Source: Mucilaginibacter sp. PAMC 26640 (GTDB lineage: Bacteria; Bacteroidota; Bacteroidia; Sphingobacteriales; Sphingobacteriaceae). From it: 64,000 nt of DNA. Below, one piece after another: positions 16,742 through 28,782 of the stretch. Every line of letters begins with the position of its first letter. Positions within the stretch are counted from its first letter, which is position 1. Where the stretch lies: the NCBI GenBank assembly GCA_001596135.1, contig CP014773.1, forward strand, positions 2,294,001 through 2,358,000. The letters run 5' to 3'. A program made the position numbers and the translations under genes. Below the pieces are notes generated by a model. That model had not been told where the DNA came from and did no database searches. It saw nothing but the letters and a program-made list of their open reading frames with translations.

Positions 16742-17125
16742 ATGGCGGATTTAAAAGCGTTTGCTGAACAGTTGGTAAACTTAACAGTAAAAGAAGTAAA
16801 CGAATTAGCTCAGATATTAAAAGATGAGTACGGTATCGAGCCAGCTGCTGCAGCTGTTTCTGTTGCTGCTGCTCCTGCTGGTGGCGATGACGCTCCAGCT
16901 GCTGAGGCAGTTCAAACTGCATTTGACGTTATCCTGAAAGAAGCAGGTGGCGCTAAATTAGCAGTTGTTAAATTAGTAAAAGATCTTACAGGCTTAGGTT
17001 TGAAAGAAGCTAAAGATTTAGTTGACGGTGCACCTAAAGAGGTTAAAACTGGCGTAACTAAAGAAGAAGCTGAATCTCTGAAAAAACAATTAGAGGAAGC
17101 CGGAGCAGTAGTTGAGGTTAAATAA
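16742..17125 (+). CDS. rplL: 50S ribosomal protein bL12 (L7/L12)
   Basis: 127 residues. The N-terminal dimerisation helix ([20 protein letters not shown]) is joined by an Ala-rich hinge (residues ~38-55) to the C-terminal factor-binding domain ending [19 protein letters not shown]...[11 protein letters not shown]. It recruits translation GTPases. It follows rplJ by 59 bases. Confidence 0.98.
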   Translation: MADLKAFAEQLVNLTVKEVNELAQILKDEYGIEPAAAAVSVAAAPAGGDDAPAAEAVQTAFDVILKEAGGAKLAVVKLVKDLTGLGLKEAKDLVDGAPKEVKTGVTKEEAESLKKQLEEAGAVVEVK

Positions 17126-17142
17126 TTTAACCCACACACAAT

Positions 17143-17182
17143 AGCATCAGACTCCGACCGTTTTTGGTCGGGGTCTATTGCT
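17143..17182 (+). terminator. rplL-rpoB intergenic hairpin, possible attenuator
   Basis: AGACTCCGACC (17149-17159) pairs with GGTCGGGGTCT (17166-17176) with one G-T pair, extended by AGCA/TGCT. No strong T-run follows, so partial termination or RNA processing between ribosomal-protein and polymerase genes is more likely than full termination. Confidence 0.6.
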
Positions 17183-17325
17183 GTTTATATCCGTTAGATT
17201 TGAGACGTAGGATATGAGATATAACAATCTTGCGTTTTTTTACATAGCATGATTTTAACGTCGGTCTCAAATCAGAAAAGTATCTCGTATCAAATACAGG
17301 TTTAATAAACTAAAATTATAATACC

Positions 17326-20300
17326 TTGGCAAACAATAATAACCAAAGAGTAAACTTTGCAACCAGCAGAAAGGTACTTGATTACCCCGATTTTCTGGAT
17401 GTACAGTTACAGTCTTTCCAGGAATTTTTTCAATTGGAAACCACGTCAGACAACCGTTATAAAGAGGGGTTGTTTAAAGTATTTGCCGAAAACTTTCCAA
17501 TATCAGATTCAAGGAACATCTTCGTTTTAGAGTTTCTTGATTACTTTATTGATCCGCCACGTTATGATATACGCGAGTGTATCGAGCGCGGTTTAACCTA
17601 CAGCGTACCATTAAAAGCAAAACTTCGCTTATCATGTAATGATGCAGAGCACGAAGATTTTGAAACAATTGTACAGGATGTTTATTTGGGTACCATCCCT
17701 TATATGACGCCTAAAGGTACCTTTGTTATCAATGGTGCAGAACGCGTAATTGTATCTCAATTACACCGTTCACCAGGTGTGTTCTTTGGCCAAAGCCGCC
17801 ACACCAACGGTACAAAATTATACTCTGCCCGTGTTATTCCTTTTAAAGGATCATGGATTGAGTTTGCTACAGACGTTAATAACGTGATGTATGCTTATAT
17901 CGACCGTAAAAAGAAATTCCCGGTTACTACGCTGCTTCGGGCAATTGGTTATGATTCTGATAAAGATATATTAGAATTATTTGAACTTGCCGATGAAGTA
18001 AAAGTAAGCAAATCTGGCCTGAAGAAATTCATTGGCCGTAAGCTTGCTGCAAGGGTGCTTAAAAAATGGGTAGAAGATTTTGTGGATGAGGATACCGGTG
18101 AAGTGGTATCTATCGATCGTAACGAGATCATCCTTGAGCGCGAAACCGTTTTGGAAGACGACCATATTGATATGATCATCGATGCAGGTGTTAAAACCAT
18201 TATCCTGAACAAGGAAGATGCAGCCACCAGCGGTGATTACACTATTATATACAATACCCTACAAAAAGATACTTCGAACTCGGAGAAAGAAGCGGTGGAG
18301 CACATCTATCGCCAGTTACGTAACGCTGAACCACCTGATGAGGAAACTGCACGTGGTATCATTGATCGTTTATTTTTCTCTGATAAAAGATATGATTTGG
18401 GTGATGTGGGCCGGTACCGCATCAACCGTAAATTGAAGCTGAATACCTCTGATGAAACCAAGGTTTTAACCAAGCAGGATATCATCGCGATTGTTAAGTA
18501 CCTGATCAAATTAATCAACTCAAAAGCTGAGGTGGATGATATTGATCACTTGTCTAACCGTCGTGTTCGTACTGTTGGCGAGCAGCTTTATGCGCAATTT
18601 GGTGTTGGTTTAGCACGTATGGCCCGTACCATTCGTGAGCGTATGAACATTCGTGATAACGAGGTGTTCACACCTACCGACCTGATCAATGCACGTACAC
18701 TTTCATCTGTGATCAACTCGTTCTTCGGAACCAACCAGTTGTCACAGTTTATGGACCAAACCAATCCACTGGCAGAGATTACGCACAAGCGTCGTCTGTC
18801 AGCCCTTGGGCCCGGTGGTCTGTCTCGTGAGCGTGCAGGTTTCGAGGTTCGTGACGTACACTACACCCACTACGGTAGGTTGTGTACCATTGAAACTCCG
18901 GAAGGGCCGAACATTGGTTTGATCTCTTCTCTTTGCGTACATGCCAAGATCAATAATTTAGGCTTTATCGAAACACCATACAAGCGTGTGGTTGACGGTA
19001 AGGTGCAGGTGAATGAGCCGGTGATCTACCTTTCTGCAGAAGATGAGGATGGAAAAACGATTGGCCAGGCTAATGCAGTTTATAACGATAATGGTGAGTT
19101 TGCAACTCCGCGTGTTAAAGCACGTTTTGAGGGTGACTTCCCGATCATCGAGCCAGACAGATTGGATTTGATGGATATTGCGCCAAACCAGATCACGTCT
19201 ATCGCAGCTTCGTTGATTCCTTTCCTTGAGCATGATGATGCTAACCGTGCCTTGATGGGATCTAACATGCAACGCCAGGCGGTACCATTGTTACGCCCTG
19301 AGGCGCCAATTGTTGGTACTGGTTTGGAAGGCCGTGTAGCAAAAGACTCTCGTACCCTGATCAACGCTGAAGGCGATGGTGTGGTTGAGTATGTTGATGC
19401 TAACGAGATCAAAATTAAATATGACCGTAACGAATTAGATCGTTTGATCTCTTTCGATGGCGATACACGCAGCTACCTGTTAACCAAGTTCAAGAAAACC
19501 AACCAGAGCACTACCATTAACCTAAAGCCGATTGTTAAAAAAGGCCAGCGGGTTACTAAAGGTGAAGTGCTTTGCGAAGGCTACGCTACGCAAAATGGCG
19601 AGCTTGCGCTGGGCCGTAACCTTAAAGTGGCATTCATGCCTTGGCAGGGTTACAACTTTGAGGATGCGATTGTAATTTCTGAGCGCGTTGTGTCTCAGGA
19701 TATCTTTACATCGCTTCACGTTGAAGAATTTGAGCTTGAGGTGCGTGATACTAAACGTGGTGAAGAAGAATTAACACCGGATATCCCTAACGTTTCTGAA
19801 GAAGCTACTAAGGATCTGGACGAAGACGGTATTATCCGTGTTGGTGCCGAGGTTAAAGAAGGCGACATCCTGATTGGTAAGATCACCCCTAAAGGCGAAT
19901 CTGACCCATCACCGGAAGAAAAGTTATTGCGTGCCATATTTGGTGATAAAGCAGGCGACGTTAAAGATGCATCGTTAAAAACTCCGCCTTCTATCGCGGG
20001 TGTTGTTATCGATACTAAATTATTCAGCCGTGCCAAGAAAACCACTAAGGCAGAAGAAAAAGCTCAGATTGAAAAGCTTGATATTAAACATGATAAAGCT
20101 GTAAAGGATCTTAAAAATACTTTAATTGAGAAGTTATTCGAGATTGTTAACGGTAAAACATCACAAGGTGTTTACAATGTTTACAAGGAGTTGTATGTAG
20201 CCAAAGGTGTTAAATTCACTCAGAAAATTCTGACTGAATTACATTACGAAAACATCAACCCAACTAAGTGGACAACTGATGATGATAAAAACGACCAGAT

Positions 20301-21129
20301 CAAAACTTTGCTTCACAACTATAACATTAAAGTGAACGAAGAACTTGGAGCTTACCGCCGCGATAAATTTGCGATAAGTGTGGGTGACGAGTTACCGTCA
20401 GGTATCGTACAGATGGCCAAAGTTTACATCGCTAAAAAGCGTAAGCTTAAGGTTGGTGATAAAATGGCGGGCCGTCACGGTAACAAGGGTATTGTTGCCC
20501 GTATTGTGCGCGACGAGGATATGCCTTTCTTAGAAGACGGAACACCGGTTGATATCGTGCTGAACCCATTGGGTGTACCATCACGTATGAACCTTGGCCA
20601 GATCTACGAAACCGTATTGGGCTGGGCCGGTAAAGAACTGGGTGTTAAATTTGCTACTCCTATTTTTGATGGTGCAAGCCATACCGAGGTAGAAGAGTGG
20701 GTGAAAAAAGCAGGCTTACCAGAATCTGGCCGTACCTATTTGTACAACGGTTTAACGGGTGATCGTTTCGATCAGCAAACAACTGTAGGTATTATCTACA
20801 TGCTTAAACTGGGCCACATGGTTGATGATAAGATGCACGCACGTTCAATCGGGCCGTACTCTTTAATTACTCAACAGCCATTGGGTGGTAAAGCACAGTT
20901 TGGTGGTCAGCGTTTTGGTGAGATGGAGGTTTGGGCACTGGAAGCATTTGGTGCATCAAACATACTGCAGGAAATATTAACCGTTAAATCGGATGATGTT
21001 ATCGGCCGTGCCAAAACCTACGAAGCTATTGTTAAAGGTGAAAACCTGCCAACACCATCAGTTCCGGAATCATTCAACGTATTGGTTCATGAATTAAGAG
21101 GTTTAGGTTTGGATATCACGTTAGAATAA
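17326..21129 (+). CDS. rpoB: DNA-directed RNA polymerase beta subunit
   Basis: 1267 residues, opening at a TTG codon ([11 protein letters not shown]). The rifampicin-region sequence [20 protein letters not shown] and [19 protein letters not shown], plus the C-terminal GRHGNKGIV and [15 protein letters not shown], are clear. It forms the catalytic core with beta'. A charged insert at about residues 905-940 resembles the lineage-specific insertions of Bacteroidota. No rifampicin-resistance change is evident at the usual positions (D, H, S/L not altered in what I can read). Confidence 0.99.
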   Translation: MANNNNQRVNFATSRKVLDYPDFLDVQLQSFQEFFQLETTSDNRYKEGLFKVFAENFPISDSRNIFVLEFLDYFIDPPRYDIRECIERGLTYSVPLKAKLRLSCNDAEHEDFETIVQDVYLGTIPYMTPKGTFVINGAERVIVSQLHRSPGVFFGQSRHTNGTKLYSARVIPFKGSWIEFATDVNNVMYAYIDRKKKFPVTTLLRAIGYDSDKDILELFELADEVKVSKSGLKKFIGRKLAARVLKKWVEDFVDEDTGEVVSIDRNEIILERETVLEDDHIDMIIDAGVKTIILNKEDAATSGDYTIIYNTLQKDTSNSEKEAVEHIYRQLRNAEPPDEETARGIIDRLFFSDKRYDLGDVGRYRINRKLKLNTSDETKVLTKQDIIAIVKYLIKLINSKAEVDDIDHLSNRRVRTVGEQLYAQFGVGLARMARTIRERMNIRDNEVFTPTDLINARTLSSVINSFFGTNQLSQFMDQTNPLAEITHKRRLSALGPGGLSRERAGFEVRDVHYTHYGRLCTIETPEGPNIGLISSLCVHAKINNLGFIETPYKRVVDGKVQVNEPVIYLSAEDEDGKTIGQANAVYNDNGEFATPRVKARFEGDFPIIEPDRLDLMDIAPNQITSIAASLIPFLEHDDANRALMGSNMQRQAVPLLRPEAPIVGTGLEGRVAKDSRTLINAEGDGVVEYVDANEIKIKYDRNELDRLISFDGDTRSYLLTKFKKTNQSTTINLKPIVKKGQRVTKGEVLCEGYATQNGELALGRNLKVAFMPWQGYNFEDAIVISERVVSQDIFTSLHVEEFELEVRDTKRGEEELTPDIPNVSEEATKDLDEDGIIRVGAEVKEGDILIGKITPKGESDPSPEEKLLRAIFGDKAGDVKDASLKTPPSIAGVVIDTKLFSRAKKTTKAEEKAQIEKLDIKHDKAVKDLKNTLIEKLFEIVNGKTSQGVYNVYKELYVAKGVKFTQKILTELHYENINPTKWTTDDDKNDQIKTLLHNYNIKVNEELGAYRRDKFAISVGDELPSGIVQMAKVYIAKKRKLKVGDKMAGRHGNKGIVARIVRDEDMPFLEDGTPVDIVLNPLGVPSRMNLGQIYETVLGWAGKELGVKFATPIFDGASHTEVEEWVKKAGLPESGRTYLYNGLTGDRFDQQTTVGIIYMLKLGHMVDDKMHARSIGPYSLITQQPLGGKAQFGGQRFGEMEVWALEAFGASNILQEILTVKSDDVIGRAKTYEAIVKGENLPTPSVPESFNVLVHELRGLGLDITLE

Positions 21130-21267
21130 TTAGTGATTTAGTGAGTGAATGAATTAGTGATTGTAAAATCGGGTTCATTCGCTCACTAATTCAATTATAG
21201 TAAAGCAGGTGATTCAATTCACTAATTCACTAAATCGCTAATTCAACAATTAAAAAAAAGGGAGACT
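21130..21267. repeat. rpoB-rpoC intergenic hairpin repeats (TTAGTGA/TCACTAA family)
   Basis: TTAGTGAGTGAATG (21138-21151) faces CATTCGCTCACTAA (21176-21189) with one mismatch, and a second copy of the CACTAATTCACTAAATC type at about 21220-21245 could pair with the same left arm. Thus two alternative hairpins can form in the mRNA between the two polymerase subunits. Confidence 0.65.
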
Positions 21268-24200
21268 ATGTCTTACAAAAAAGATAATAAAATCAAAAGT
21301 AATTTCACCACGATTACGATCAGTTTAGCTTCTCCGGAATCTATTTTGGAGCGTTCAAGCGGTGAAGTTTTGAAACCGGAGACCATCAACTACAGGACTT
21401 ATAAGCCTGAGCGTGATGGTTTATTCTGCGAGCGTATATTCGGCCCGGTGAAGGATTACGAGTGCCATTGCGGTAAATACAAACGTATCCGTTACAAAGG
21501 TATCGTGTGCGACCGTTGCGGTGTTGAAGTAACTGAGAAAAAAGTACGTCGTGAGCGTATGGGCCACATTAACCTTGTGGTGCCAGTTGCACATATCTGG
21601 TACTTCCGCTCGTTGCCAAATAAAATTGGTTACCTGCTGGGCTTACCAACAAAAAGACTGGATCTGATCATTTACTACGAGCGTTATGTAGTAATTCAGC
21701 CGGGTATTAAAGAATCTGACGGTATTTCCCGTATGGATTTCCTTACAGAAGAAGAATACCTGGATGTATTGGATACTTTACCAAAAGAAAACCAATACCT
21801 GGATGATAAAGACCCACAGAAATTTGTGGCTAAGATGGGTGCCGAGGCTTTAGAAGATTTGCTAAAACGCCTTGACCTTGATCAGTTATCATACAACCTG
21901 CGTCATCAGGCTGCAAATGAAACTTCACAGCAACGTAAAAACGAAGCTTTAAAGCGTTTACAGGTTGTTGAGGCGTTCCGTGATGCAAAAACAAGGATAG
22001 AGAACAACCCTGAGTGGATGATCGTTAAGATCGTTCCGGTTATTCCACCAGAATTGCGTCCGTTGGTTCCATTGGAAGGTGGCCGTTTTGCTACTTCCGA
22101 TTTGAACGATTTATACCGCCGTGTAATTATCCGTAACAATCGTTTAAAACGTTTGATCGAGATCAAAGCACCGGAAGTTATTTTGCGTAACGAAAAACGT
22201 ATGTTACAGGAAGCTGTAGATTCGTTATTTGATAACTCACGTAAAGTAAATGCAGTAAAAACTGAAGGTAACCGTGCATTGAAGTCACTTTCGGATATCC
22301 TGAAAGGTAAACAAGGCCGTTTCCGTCAGAACTTGCTTGGTAAACGTGTGGATTATTCGGCACGTTCGGTAATTGTTGTAGGTCCAAACCTTAAATTACA
22401 CGAATGCGGTTTACCAAAAGATATGGCTGCTGAGTTGTTTAAACCATTTATCATTCGCAAGATGATTGAGCGTGGTGTGGTTAAAACAGTAAAATCTGCC
22501 AAAAAGATTGTTGACCGTAAAGACCCGTTAGTTTGGGATATTTTGGAAAACGTATTAAAAGGCCACCCTGTATTATTAAACCGTGCGCCTACACTGCACA
22601 GGTTGGGTATTCAGGCTTTCCAGCCAAAACTGGTAGAAGGTAAGGCAATACAATTGCACCCGTTAACCTGTACCGCCTTTAACGCGGATTTTGACGGTGA
22701 CCAGATGGCTGTGCACGTACCCCTAGGTAACGCAGCAATTTTGGAAGCCCAGGTATTGATGCTTGCATCACACAACATCTTAAACCCTGCTAACGGTACG
22801 CCAATTACAGTACCTTCTCAGGACATGGTGCTTGGTTTGTACTACATAACCAAAGGCCGCAAAACAGATGAAGGACGTGTGGTAAAAGGACAAGACTTAA
22901 CGTTCTATTCTTCTGAAGAAGTGATCATCGCTTACAACGAAAGAAAGATCGATCTGCACGCCTTTATCAAGGTTAAAGGAAAAATTAAAGAACGCGATGG
23001 TAACATCGTTTCTAAAATAATTGAAACTACGGTAGGCCGCGTTTTATTTAACGAACACGTGCCTGAAGAAGTTGGTTACATTAACGAACTATTAACCAAG
23101 AAATCACTGCGTGATATCATTGGTGAGGTTGTTAAAATGACCGGTATGGCACGCGCAGCACAATTCCTTGATGATATTAAGGAGTTAGGCTTTAAAATGG
23201 CATTCCAGGGTGGTTTATCATTTAACCTGAAGGATATTAATATTCCGGAGGAAAAAGTGACGCTGATCGCCCAGGCTTCTAAAGAAGTAGAAGATGTTAT
23301 GGGTAACTATAACATGGGTTTCATTACCAACAACGAGCGTTACAACCAGATCATTGATATCTGGACACGTATCAACAATCGCTTAACTGCGAATGTGATG
23401 AACATCCTCAGCAACGATAACCAGGGTTTCAACTCTGTATATATGATGCTTGATTCGGGTGCGCGTGGTTCTAAAGAGCAGATCCGTCAGCTTGCAGGTA
23501 TGCGTGGTTTGATGGCTAAGCCGCAAAAATCAGGTTCAGGTGGTGAAATTATTGAAAACCCTATTCTTTCAAACTTTAAAGAAGGTTTGTCGGTATTAGA
23601 GTACTTTATTTCTACCCACGGTGCGCGTAAAGGTTTGGCGGATACGGCGTTGAAAACAGCGGATGCTGGTTACTTAACACGTAGGTTGCATGACGTTGCG
23701 CAGGATATGATCGTTGGTGAGGTTGATTGCGGTACCTTACGTGGTATCTACACAACTGCATTAAAAGATAACGAGGATATCGTTGAACCATTATACGATC
23801 GTATTTTAGGTCGTACTACACTTCATGATGTTCATGACCCGATTACCGGCGAACTGTTGGTAACTGCAGGGCATGATATCACGGAAGAAATTGGTAAGAA
23901 GATAGAAAATTCACCTTTAGAAGGTATTGAGATCCGTTCGGTATTAACCTGCGAAAGCCGCAGAGGTGTATGTACGTTATGCTACGGCCGTAACCTTGCA
24001 AGTGGTAAACGCGTGCAAAAAGGTGAGGCAGTAGGTGTAATTGCAGCACAGTCAATTGGTGAGCCGGGTACACAGTTAACTTTACGTACATTCCACGTGG
24101 GTGGTACCGCCTCTAACATTGCTGCTGAATCACAGATCAACGCAAGGTTTGAAGGTATCATTGAATTTGAAAACGTACGTACCGTTGAGTACAAAACCGA

Positions 24201-25554
24201 CGAAGAAAATGTTGAAGTGGTGTTAGGCCGTTCAGGCGAATTCCGTATCATCGAGCCGGGTACCAACAAAATCATCGTAACCAACAACATTCCATACGGT
24301 TCATACCTGTATGTGAAAGATGGTGCTAAAATTGCTAAAGGCGACCGTATCTGTTCATGGGATCCGTACAATGCGGTGATCATATCTGAGTTTGCCGGTA
24401 TTACCACTTTTGAGGCAGTATTGGAAGGTATCACGTTCCGTGAGGAAAGTGATGAGCAAACAGGTCACCGTGAAAAAGTTATTATCGATACCAGGGACAA
24501 AACTAAAAACCCGGTTATCCAGATAGCTGATTCAAAAGGTAATATCATTAAAGGATACAACATCCCGGTAGGAGCCCACATTTCTGTTGAAGAAGGTGAG
24601 AAACTGCAAACCGGACAGGTTATTGCGAAAATCCCTCGTTCAACTGGTAAAACACGAGATATTACAGGTGGTTTACCACGTGTAACCGAGTTATTTGAAG
24701 CACGTAACCCATCTAACCCTGCTGTAGTAACCGAGATTGACGGTGTGGTAACTTTAGGTGGTGTGAAACGTGGTAACCGCGAGATCACTATAGAAAGTAA
24801 AGACGGCCAGGTGAAAAAATACCTGGTGCCTTTATCTAAGCACATCCTTGTACAGGATAACGACTTTGTTAAAGCTGGTATGCCATTGTCAGACGGTTCT
24901 ATCTCTCCGGCAGATATACTTGCCATCAAAGGCCCTGCAGCAGTGCAGGAGTACTTGGTTAACGGTATCCAGGAAGTATACCGTTTACAGGGTGTGAAGA
25001 TCAACGACAAGCACTTTGAGGTGATTGTTCACCAGATGATGCAGAAAGTTGCCATTGAAGATGCAGGTGATACTCGTTTCCTTGAAAGGGAAGCAGTTGA
25101 TAGCTGGGACTTTATGATTGAAAACGACGAGATGTTTGATAAGAAGGTAGTTACCGAGCAAGGTGATTCTGCCAACTTAAAAGTAGGTCAGATTGTTTCT
25201 TTAAGAAAACTAAGGGACGAAAACTCAATCCTGAAACGTAAGGATGCGAGATTAGTAGAGGTAAGGGATGCAATTGCAGCAACTTCCAGCCCGATGTTAC
25301 AAGGTATCACAAGAGCATCATTAGGTACCAAATCGTTTATTTCAGCCGCATCGTTCCAGGAAACTACCAAAGTACTGAACGAAGCAGCCATAGCAGGTAA
25401 AAAAGACAATATGCTGGGCTTGAAAGAAAACGTAATTGTGGGTCACTTAATTCCGTCAGGAACAGGTTTACGCGAATACGAAAATATCCGCGTAGGTTCT
25501 CAGGAAGAGTTTGATCGCCTGATGGCTTCAAAAACTGAAGAAGTAGAAGCTTAA
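21268..25554 (+). CDS. rpoC: DNA-directed RNA polymerase beta' subunit
   Basis: 1428 residues. The N-terminal zinc ribbon [19 protein letters not shown], the catalytic NADFDGDQM with three aspartates binding Mg2+, and the second zinc site ([16 protein letters not shown]) are all visible. GGGAGA lies 3-8 bases before the ATG, a weak Shine-Dalgarno-like purine run. It is the last subunit gene of the operon and is followed by a strong terminator. Confidence 0.99.
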   Translation: MSYKKDNKIKSNFTTITISLASPESILERSSGEVLKPETINYRTYKPERDGLFCERIFGPVKDYECHCGKYKRIRYKGIVCDRCGVEVTEKKVRRERMGHINLVVPVAHIWYFRSLPNKIGYLLGLPTKRLDLIIYYERYVVIQPGIKESDGISRMDFLTEEEYLDVLDTLPKENQYLDDKDPQKFVAKMGAEALEDLLKRLDLDQLSYNLRHQAANETSQQRKNEALKRLQVVEAFRDAKTRIENNPEWMIVKIVPVIPPELRPLVPLEGGRFATSDLNDLYRRVIIRNNRLKRLIEIKAPEVILRNEKRMLQEAVDSLFDNSRKVNAVKTEGNRALKSLSDILKGKQGRFRQNLLGKRVDYSARSVIVVGPNLKLHECGLPKDMAAELFKPFIIRKMIERGVVKTVKSAKKIVDRKDPLVWDILENVLKGHPVLLNRAPTLHRLGIQAFQPKLVEGKAIQLHPLTCTAFNADFDGDQMAVHVPLGNAAILEAQVLMLASHNILNPANGTPITVPSQDMVLGLYYITKGRKTDEGRVVKGQDLTFYSSEEVIIAYNERKIDLHAFIKVKGKIKERDGNIVSKIIETTVGRVLFNEHVPEEVGYINELLTKKSLRDIIGEVVKMTGMARAAQFLDDIKELGFKMAFQGGLSFNLKDINIPEEKVTLIAQASKEVEDVMGNYNMGFITNNERYNQIIDIWTRINNRLTANVMNILSNDNQGFNSVYMMLDSGARGSKEQIRQLAGMRGLMAKPQKSGSGGEIIENPILSNFKEGLSVLEYFISTHGARKGLADTALKTADAGYLTRRLHDVAQDMIVGEVDCGTLRGIYTTALKDNEDIVEPLYDRILGRTTLHDVHDPITGELLVTAGHDITEEIGKKIENSPLEGIEIRSVLTCESRRGVCTLCYGRNLASGKRVQKGEAVGVIAAQSIGEPGTQLTLRTFHVGGTASNIAAESQINARFEGIIEFENVRTVEYKTDEENVEVVLGRSGEFRIIEPGTNKIIVTNNIPYGSYLYVKDGAKIAKGDRICSWDPYNAVIISEFAGITTFEAVLEGITFREESDEQTGHREKVIIDTRDKTKNPVIQIADSKGNIIKGYNIPVGAHISVEEGEKLQTGQVIAKIPRSTGKTRDITGGLPRVTELFEARNPSNPAVVTEIDGVVTLGGVKRGNREITIESKDGQVKKYLVPLSKHILVQDNDFVKAGMPLSDGSISPADILAIKGPAAVQEYLVNGIQEVYRLQGVKINDKHFEVIVHQMMQKVAIEDAGDTRFLEREAVDSWDFMIENDEMFDKKVVTEQGDSANLKVGQIVSLRKLRDENSILKRKDARLVEVRDAIAATSSPMLQGITRASLGTKSFISAASFQETTKVLNEAAIAGKKDNMLGLKENVIVGHLIPSGTGLREYENIRVGSQEEFDRLMASKTEEVEA

Positions 25555-25576
25555 TCAGTTTTTTTTAAATACTTTT

Positions 25577-25615
25577 GCAAAGCCTTCTATGAAAATAGAA
25601 GGCTTTGCTATTTTT
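25577..25615 (+). terminator. intrinsic terminator after rpoC
   Basis: A perfect 14-base stem GCAAAGCCTTCTAT/ATAGAAGGCTTTGC with a GAAA tetraloop followed by TATTTTT. An ATG at 25589 lies within this stem-loop, so it is unlikely to start the next gene. Confidence 0.92.
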
Positions 25616-25621
25616 AATACC

Positions 25622-25939
25622 ATGGAAGAACAGAACGAAAACCAGCTTAATATTGAACTTTCTGAAGAAGTTGCAGAAGGTGTGTATGCTAACCTTGCCA
25701 TCATTACACACTCGAGTTCAGAGTTTGTGCTCGACTTCATCAGGGTAATGCCGGGCGTTCCCAAAGCCAAAGTTAAATCAAGGATCATATTAACTCCGGA
25801 GCATGCCAAAAGGCTTTTAACTGCCCTGGAAGATAACCTTGAAAAGTTTGAAGCTGCAAATGGCCGGATCAAGATTGGCAACGACCCCAATGGGGGTGGA
25901 TTTCCAATGAGCTTCGGCGGCCCGATAGGACAAGCTTAG
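25622..25939 (+). CDS. DUF3467 domain-containing protein
   Basis: 105 residues from the ATG at 25622, chosen because the upstream ATG falls in the rpoC terminator. The sequence EQNENQLNIELSEEVAEGVY followed by NLAIITHSSSEFVLDFIRVMP and SRIILTPEHAKRLLTALEDN is characteristic of DUF3467. The C-terminus is Gly/Pro-rich. Members commonly follow rpoC in Bacteroidota. The function is unknown. Its start is only 6 bases downstream of the terminator, so it may rely on read-through or a promoter inside rpoC. Confidence 0.85.
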   Translation: MEEQNENQLNIELSEEVAEGVYANLAIITHSSSEFVLDFIRVMPGVPKAKVKSRIILTPEHAKRLLTALEDNLEKFEAANGRIKIGNDPNGGGFPMSFGGPIGQA

Positions 25940-26029
25940 ACAAATCCTTCCATATTTGATCAAATCGAATCTGCATATTTCTAACCGTGGTGGATCAACA
26001 ATAAACTACGGACTAAACAACATCTACGA

Positions 26030-26893
26030 ATGAATAAAACCATAGTTTTTGGCGCTGCCGGTCAATTAGGCCAATGCTTCAAAAAATTAGCCGGTGATGA
26101 AAAACTTGATTTTTTCGTGTTCCCGGATAGGGCCCAAGCCAATATTTTAGATTTGGACGCCCTGAATCTTTTATTTGCTAAACATAAGCCTGCTTACGCA
26201 ATTAACTGCGCTGCTTATACCGCGGTAGACAAGGCAGAGGATGATGCCGAAATAGCTGAACAGATAAACAAAACCGGGGCAGAAAATTTGGCCCGTTGTT
26301 GCGCACAGCATGGTACGGTTTTGGTGCAGGTTTCAACCGATTTTGTTTTTAAAGGTGATAAATCATCGCCTTTAAACGAAAATGATATAACTGCCCCAAT
26401 AGGCGTTTACGGGCAAACAAAGCTGGATGGTGAGCAGGTTATCCCGGGCTTTATCAATAAATACTTTATCGTGCGCACTTCATGGCTTTATTCGGAATTT
26501 GCTAACAACTATGTTAAAACAATGCTTCGCCTAGGCAGTGAACGACCGGAGCTTAAAATAATAGCCGACCAGGCAGGTACTCCAACTTACGCCATAGATC
26601 TCGCCGCCTTCATTATCAATATAATTACTTCCGGCAGTTCTGCCTACGGTATATATCACTATAGCAACGAGGGTATAGCGTCCTGGTACGATTTTTCAAA
26701 GGCTATCTTTGAGATTTCCGGTTTCGACGTAAAGGTGATACCTATTCCTACGAGTGATTATCCCACAAGGGCAGTGAGGCCTCCGTACTCCGTAATGGAT
26801 AAAACCAAAGTAAAGAAAACATTTGGCATTGAAATTCCGTATTGGAGAGATAGTCTGCAAGTTTGCATTAACAAAATAAAACAACTAAACTAA
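26030..26893 (+). CDS. rfbD: dTDP-4-dehydrorhamnose reductase
   Basis: 287 residues of the extended SDR fold: NADPH-binding [27 protein letters not shown], the catalytic Ser/Thr and Tyr-x3-Lys ([17 protein letters not shown]), and the C-terminal [12 protein letters not shown]. It makes the last step of dTDP-L-rhamnose synthesis in the cytoplasm. It is 5 bases upstream of rfbA. The other two pathway genes (rfbB, rfbC) are not in this window. Confidence 0.94.
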   Translation: MNKTIVFGAAGQLGQCFKKLAGDEKLDFFVFPDRAQANILDLDALNLLFAKHKPAYAINCAAYTAVDKAEDDAEIAEQINKTGAENLARCCAQHGTVLVQVSTDFVFKGDKSSPLNENDITAPIGVYGQTKLDGEQVIPGFINKYFIVRTSWLYSEFANNYVKTMLRLGSERPELKIIADQAGTPTYAIDLAAFIINIITSGSSAYGIYHYSNEGIASWYDFSKAIFEISGFDVKVIPIPTSDYPTRAVRPPYSVMDKTKVKKTFGIEIPYWRDSLQVCINKIKQLN

Positions 26894-26898
26894 ACACA

Positions 26899-27762
26899 AT
26901 GAAGGGTATCATATTAGCAGGAGGATCGGGCACCAGGCTTTATCCCATAACCAAGGCCATTAGCAAACAGTTAATGCCCATTTATGATAAGCCAATGATC
27001 TACTATCCGCTGTCGGTATTAATGCTGGCTGGTATAAAAGAGATCCTCATTATCACTACTGCCGAAGATAACCCCGGCTTTGTGCGTTTGTTGGGCACCG
27101 GTGAAGAACTGGGTTGCCGTTTTGAATATGCTATACAGGAGAAACCGAATGGCCTTGCCCAGGCTTTTGTTATCGGCGCGGATTTTATTGGTAACGATAA
27201 AGTAGCCCTGGTACTTGGTGACAACATCTTTTACGGATCGGGCTTCAGCCGTTTGATCCAAAGTTTTAATGATTTGGATGGAGCTGCAATATTTGCCTAC
27301 CCGGTGGCAGATCCGGAGCGTTATGGTGTAGTGGAGTTTGATGCTGAATTTAAAGCTATATCGATAGAAGAGAAACCGGTTAAACCTAAATCGAAGTTTG
27401 CCGTTCCCGGACTTTATTTTTACGATAATAGTGTTGTCGCAATTGCCAGAGATATCCCTATGTCGCCACGTGGCGAATATGAAATAACCGACGTTAACCG
27501 CGTTTACCTGGAACAGGGTAACCTTAAAGTTGGCGTAATGGACCGTGGCACAGCCTGGTTAGATACCGGCACCTTTGATTCATTAAGCGATGCTACTGAA
27601 TTTGTACGGGTGATAGAAAAACGCCAGTCGCGTAAAATTGGCTGTATTGAGGAAGTTGCTTACGCGATGGGTTTTATTGATGATGAGCAGTTGAAAGTGC
27701 TTGTTCAGAAATATATCAAGAGCGGTTATGGGGCGTATTTGCAGTCACTGCTCGATCAATAG
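26899..27762 (+). CDS. rfbA: glucose-1-phosphate thymidylyltransferase
   Basis: 287 residues, usual length. The nucleotidyltransferase signature [17 protein letters not shown] and substrate-binding [17 protein letters not shown] are present, with VLGDNIFYG in the middle. It joins dTTP and glucose-1-phosphate to give dTDP-glucose, the first step of rhamnose synthesis. It forms an operon with rfbD and ends before a terminator shared with the end of miaA. Confidence 0.96.
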   Translation: MKGIILAGGSGTRLYPITKAISKQLMPIYDKPMIYYPLSVLMLAGIKEILIITTAEDNPGFVRLLGTGEELGCRFEYAIQEKPNGLAQAFVIGADFIGNDKVALVLGDNIFYGSGFSRLIQSFNDLDGAAIFAYPVADPERYGVVEFDAEFKAISIEEKPVKPKSKFAVPGLYFYDNSVVAIARDIPMSPRGEYEITDVNRVYLEQGNLKVGVMDRGTAWLDTGTFDSLSDATEFVRVIEKRQSRKIGCIEEVAYAMGFIDDEQLKVLVQKYIKSGYGAYLQSLLDQ

Positions 27763-27785
27763 TTTGCTCACCAACAGAAAGAATA

Positions 27786-28721
27786 TTAGCCTGGCTTTTT
27801 AAGCTGGGCTTTTTCGTTAACAGCAGTCAGGATTTGATTCAACAAATTTGGTCCTAACGCATCTACCCAAACTATTTCTTTGTCTTTCCTAAACCAGGTC
27901 ATTTGCCTTTTAGCAAAGCGGCGGGTATTTTGTTTAATGAGCCCAACGGCGTCAGCTAAGTCGGTTTTACCATTAAGATATTCAAATATTTCACTATAGC
28001 CAACCGTGTTTAGTGCGTTTAACGTTCGGTAGGATGTGAGCGACTTTACTTCCTCAACCAATCCTTCATCCAGCATCAGGTCCACCCGCTGATTAATCCT
28101 GTGGTATAGTATCTCCCGGGGTAAATCCAACCCAATCTTCACAATATTGAAGGGCCGCTGGTTGGTTTTTGCGGTGCGAAAAGAGGAAAAAGGCTGGCCT
28201 GAACTTTCGTATACCTCTAAAGCGCGAATTACCCGCTGTGGATTGCTGATATCGACCTCGGCGTAATAAGCGGAGTCTATGGTTTTCAATCGTTCCTGCA
28301 ATGGCGCAATGCCCTTTTCAGCAAGCTCGTTATTTAATCGCTCGCGTATAGCAGGGTTGGCATCCGGAATGTTGTCGAAACCTTCACAGATCGCTTTGAT
28401 GTATAAACCCGAACCGCCTGCCAGAATAACTACCTGCTTTTTTTTAAAAAGGTCATCCAGTAGCGCCAGGCATTCGCGCTCAAAATCACCAACCGAAAAA
28501 CTTTCTGTTACCGAATGTGAGTTGATAAAATAGTGGGGAGCAGCGGCCAGTTCATCTGGAGTAGGTTTAGCTGTACCTATGGACATTTCCCTGAAGAATT
28601 GCCTTGAATCTGCAGAAATGATAACGGTATCAAGATGTTGTGCAACGCGGATAGCGGCGGCTGTTTTACCCGATGCGGTGGGGCCTGCTATGACGATAAG
28701 GGTTGGGGGGGCTGTGCTCAT
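27786..28721 (-). CDS. miaA: tRNA dimethylallyltransferase
   Basis: 311 residues. The P-loop GPTASGKT (12-19), ISADSRQFFREMSIGTAKP, and the C-terminal tRNA-binding motifs LNTVGYSEIF and QNTRRFAKRQMTWFRKD are typical of MiaA. It adds a dimethylallyl group to A37 of tRNAs reading UNN codons. It is convergent with rfbA. Confidence 0.97.
   Translation of the reverse strand: MSTAPPTLIVIAGPTASGKTAAAIRVAQHLDTVIISADSRQFFREMSIGTAKPTPDELAAAPHYFINSHSVTESFSVGDFERECLALLDDLFKKKQVVILAGGSGLYIKAICEGFDNIPDANPAIRERLNNELAEKGIAPLQERLKTIDSAYYAEVDISNPQRVIRALEVYESSGQPFSSFRTAKTNQRPFNIVKIGLDLPREILYHRINQRVDLMLDEGLVEEVKSLTSYRTLNALNTVGYSEIFEYLNGKTDLADAVGLIKQNTRRFAKRQMTWFRKDKEIVWVDALGPNLLNQILTAVNEKAQLKKPG
27788..27814 (+). 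terminator. intrinsic terminator after rfbA
   Basis: AGCCTGGCTT pairs with AAGCTGGGCT (two wobble pairs) with a T3 loop, followed by TTTT. The hairpin overlaps the end of the convergent miaA gene, whose last codons form one arm. Confidence 0.7.
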
Positions 28722-28723
28722 AG

Positions 28724-28762
28724 TTTAGTCCATGGTCCACAGTCTATGGTCCATGGACTAAA
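28724..28762. repeat. hairpin repeat containing TCCATGG motifs
   Basis: Perfect 12-base arms TTTAGTCCATGG and CCATGGACTAAA around 15 bases, with an internal extra CCATGGTCCA-like copy. It sits between two minus-strand genes and could end transcription of the upstream pRiA4b-like gene, but it lacks a T-run. Confidence 0.6.
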
Positions 28763-28782
28763 TTAAATTGTAGTATTAGCTA

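Noticed and set aside
25589..25621. upstream start for the DUF3467 gene
   Set aside because: The ATG lies in the loop and stem of the rpoC terminator; 25622 starts the family sequence.
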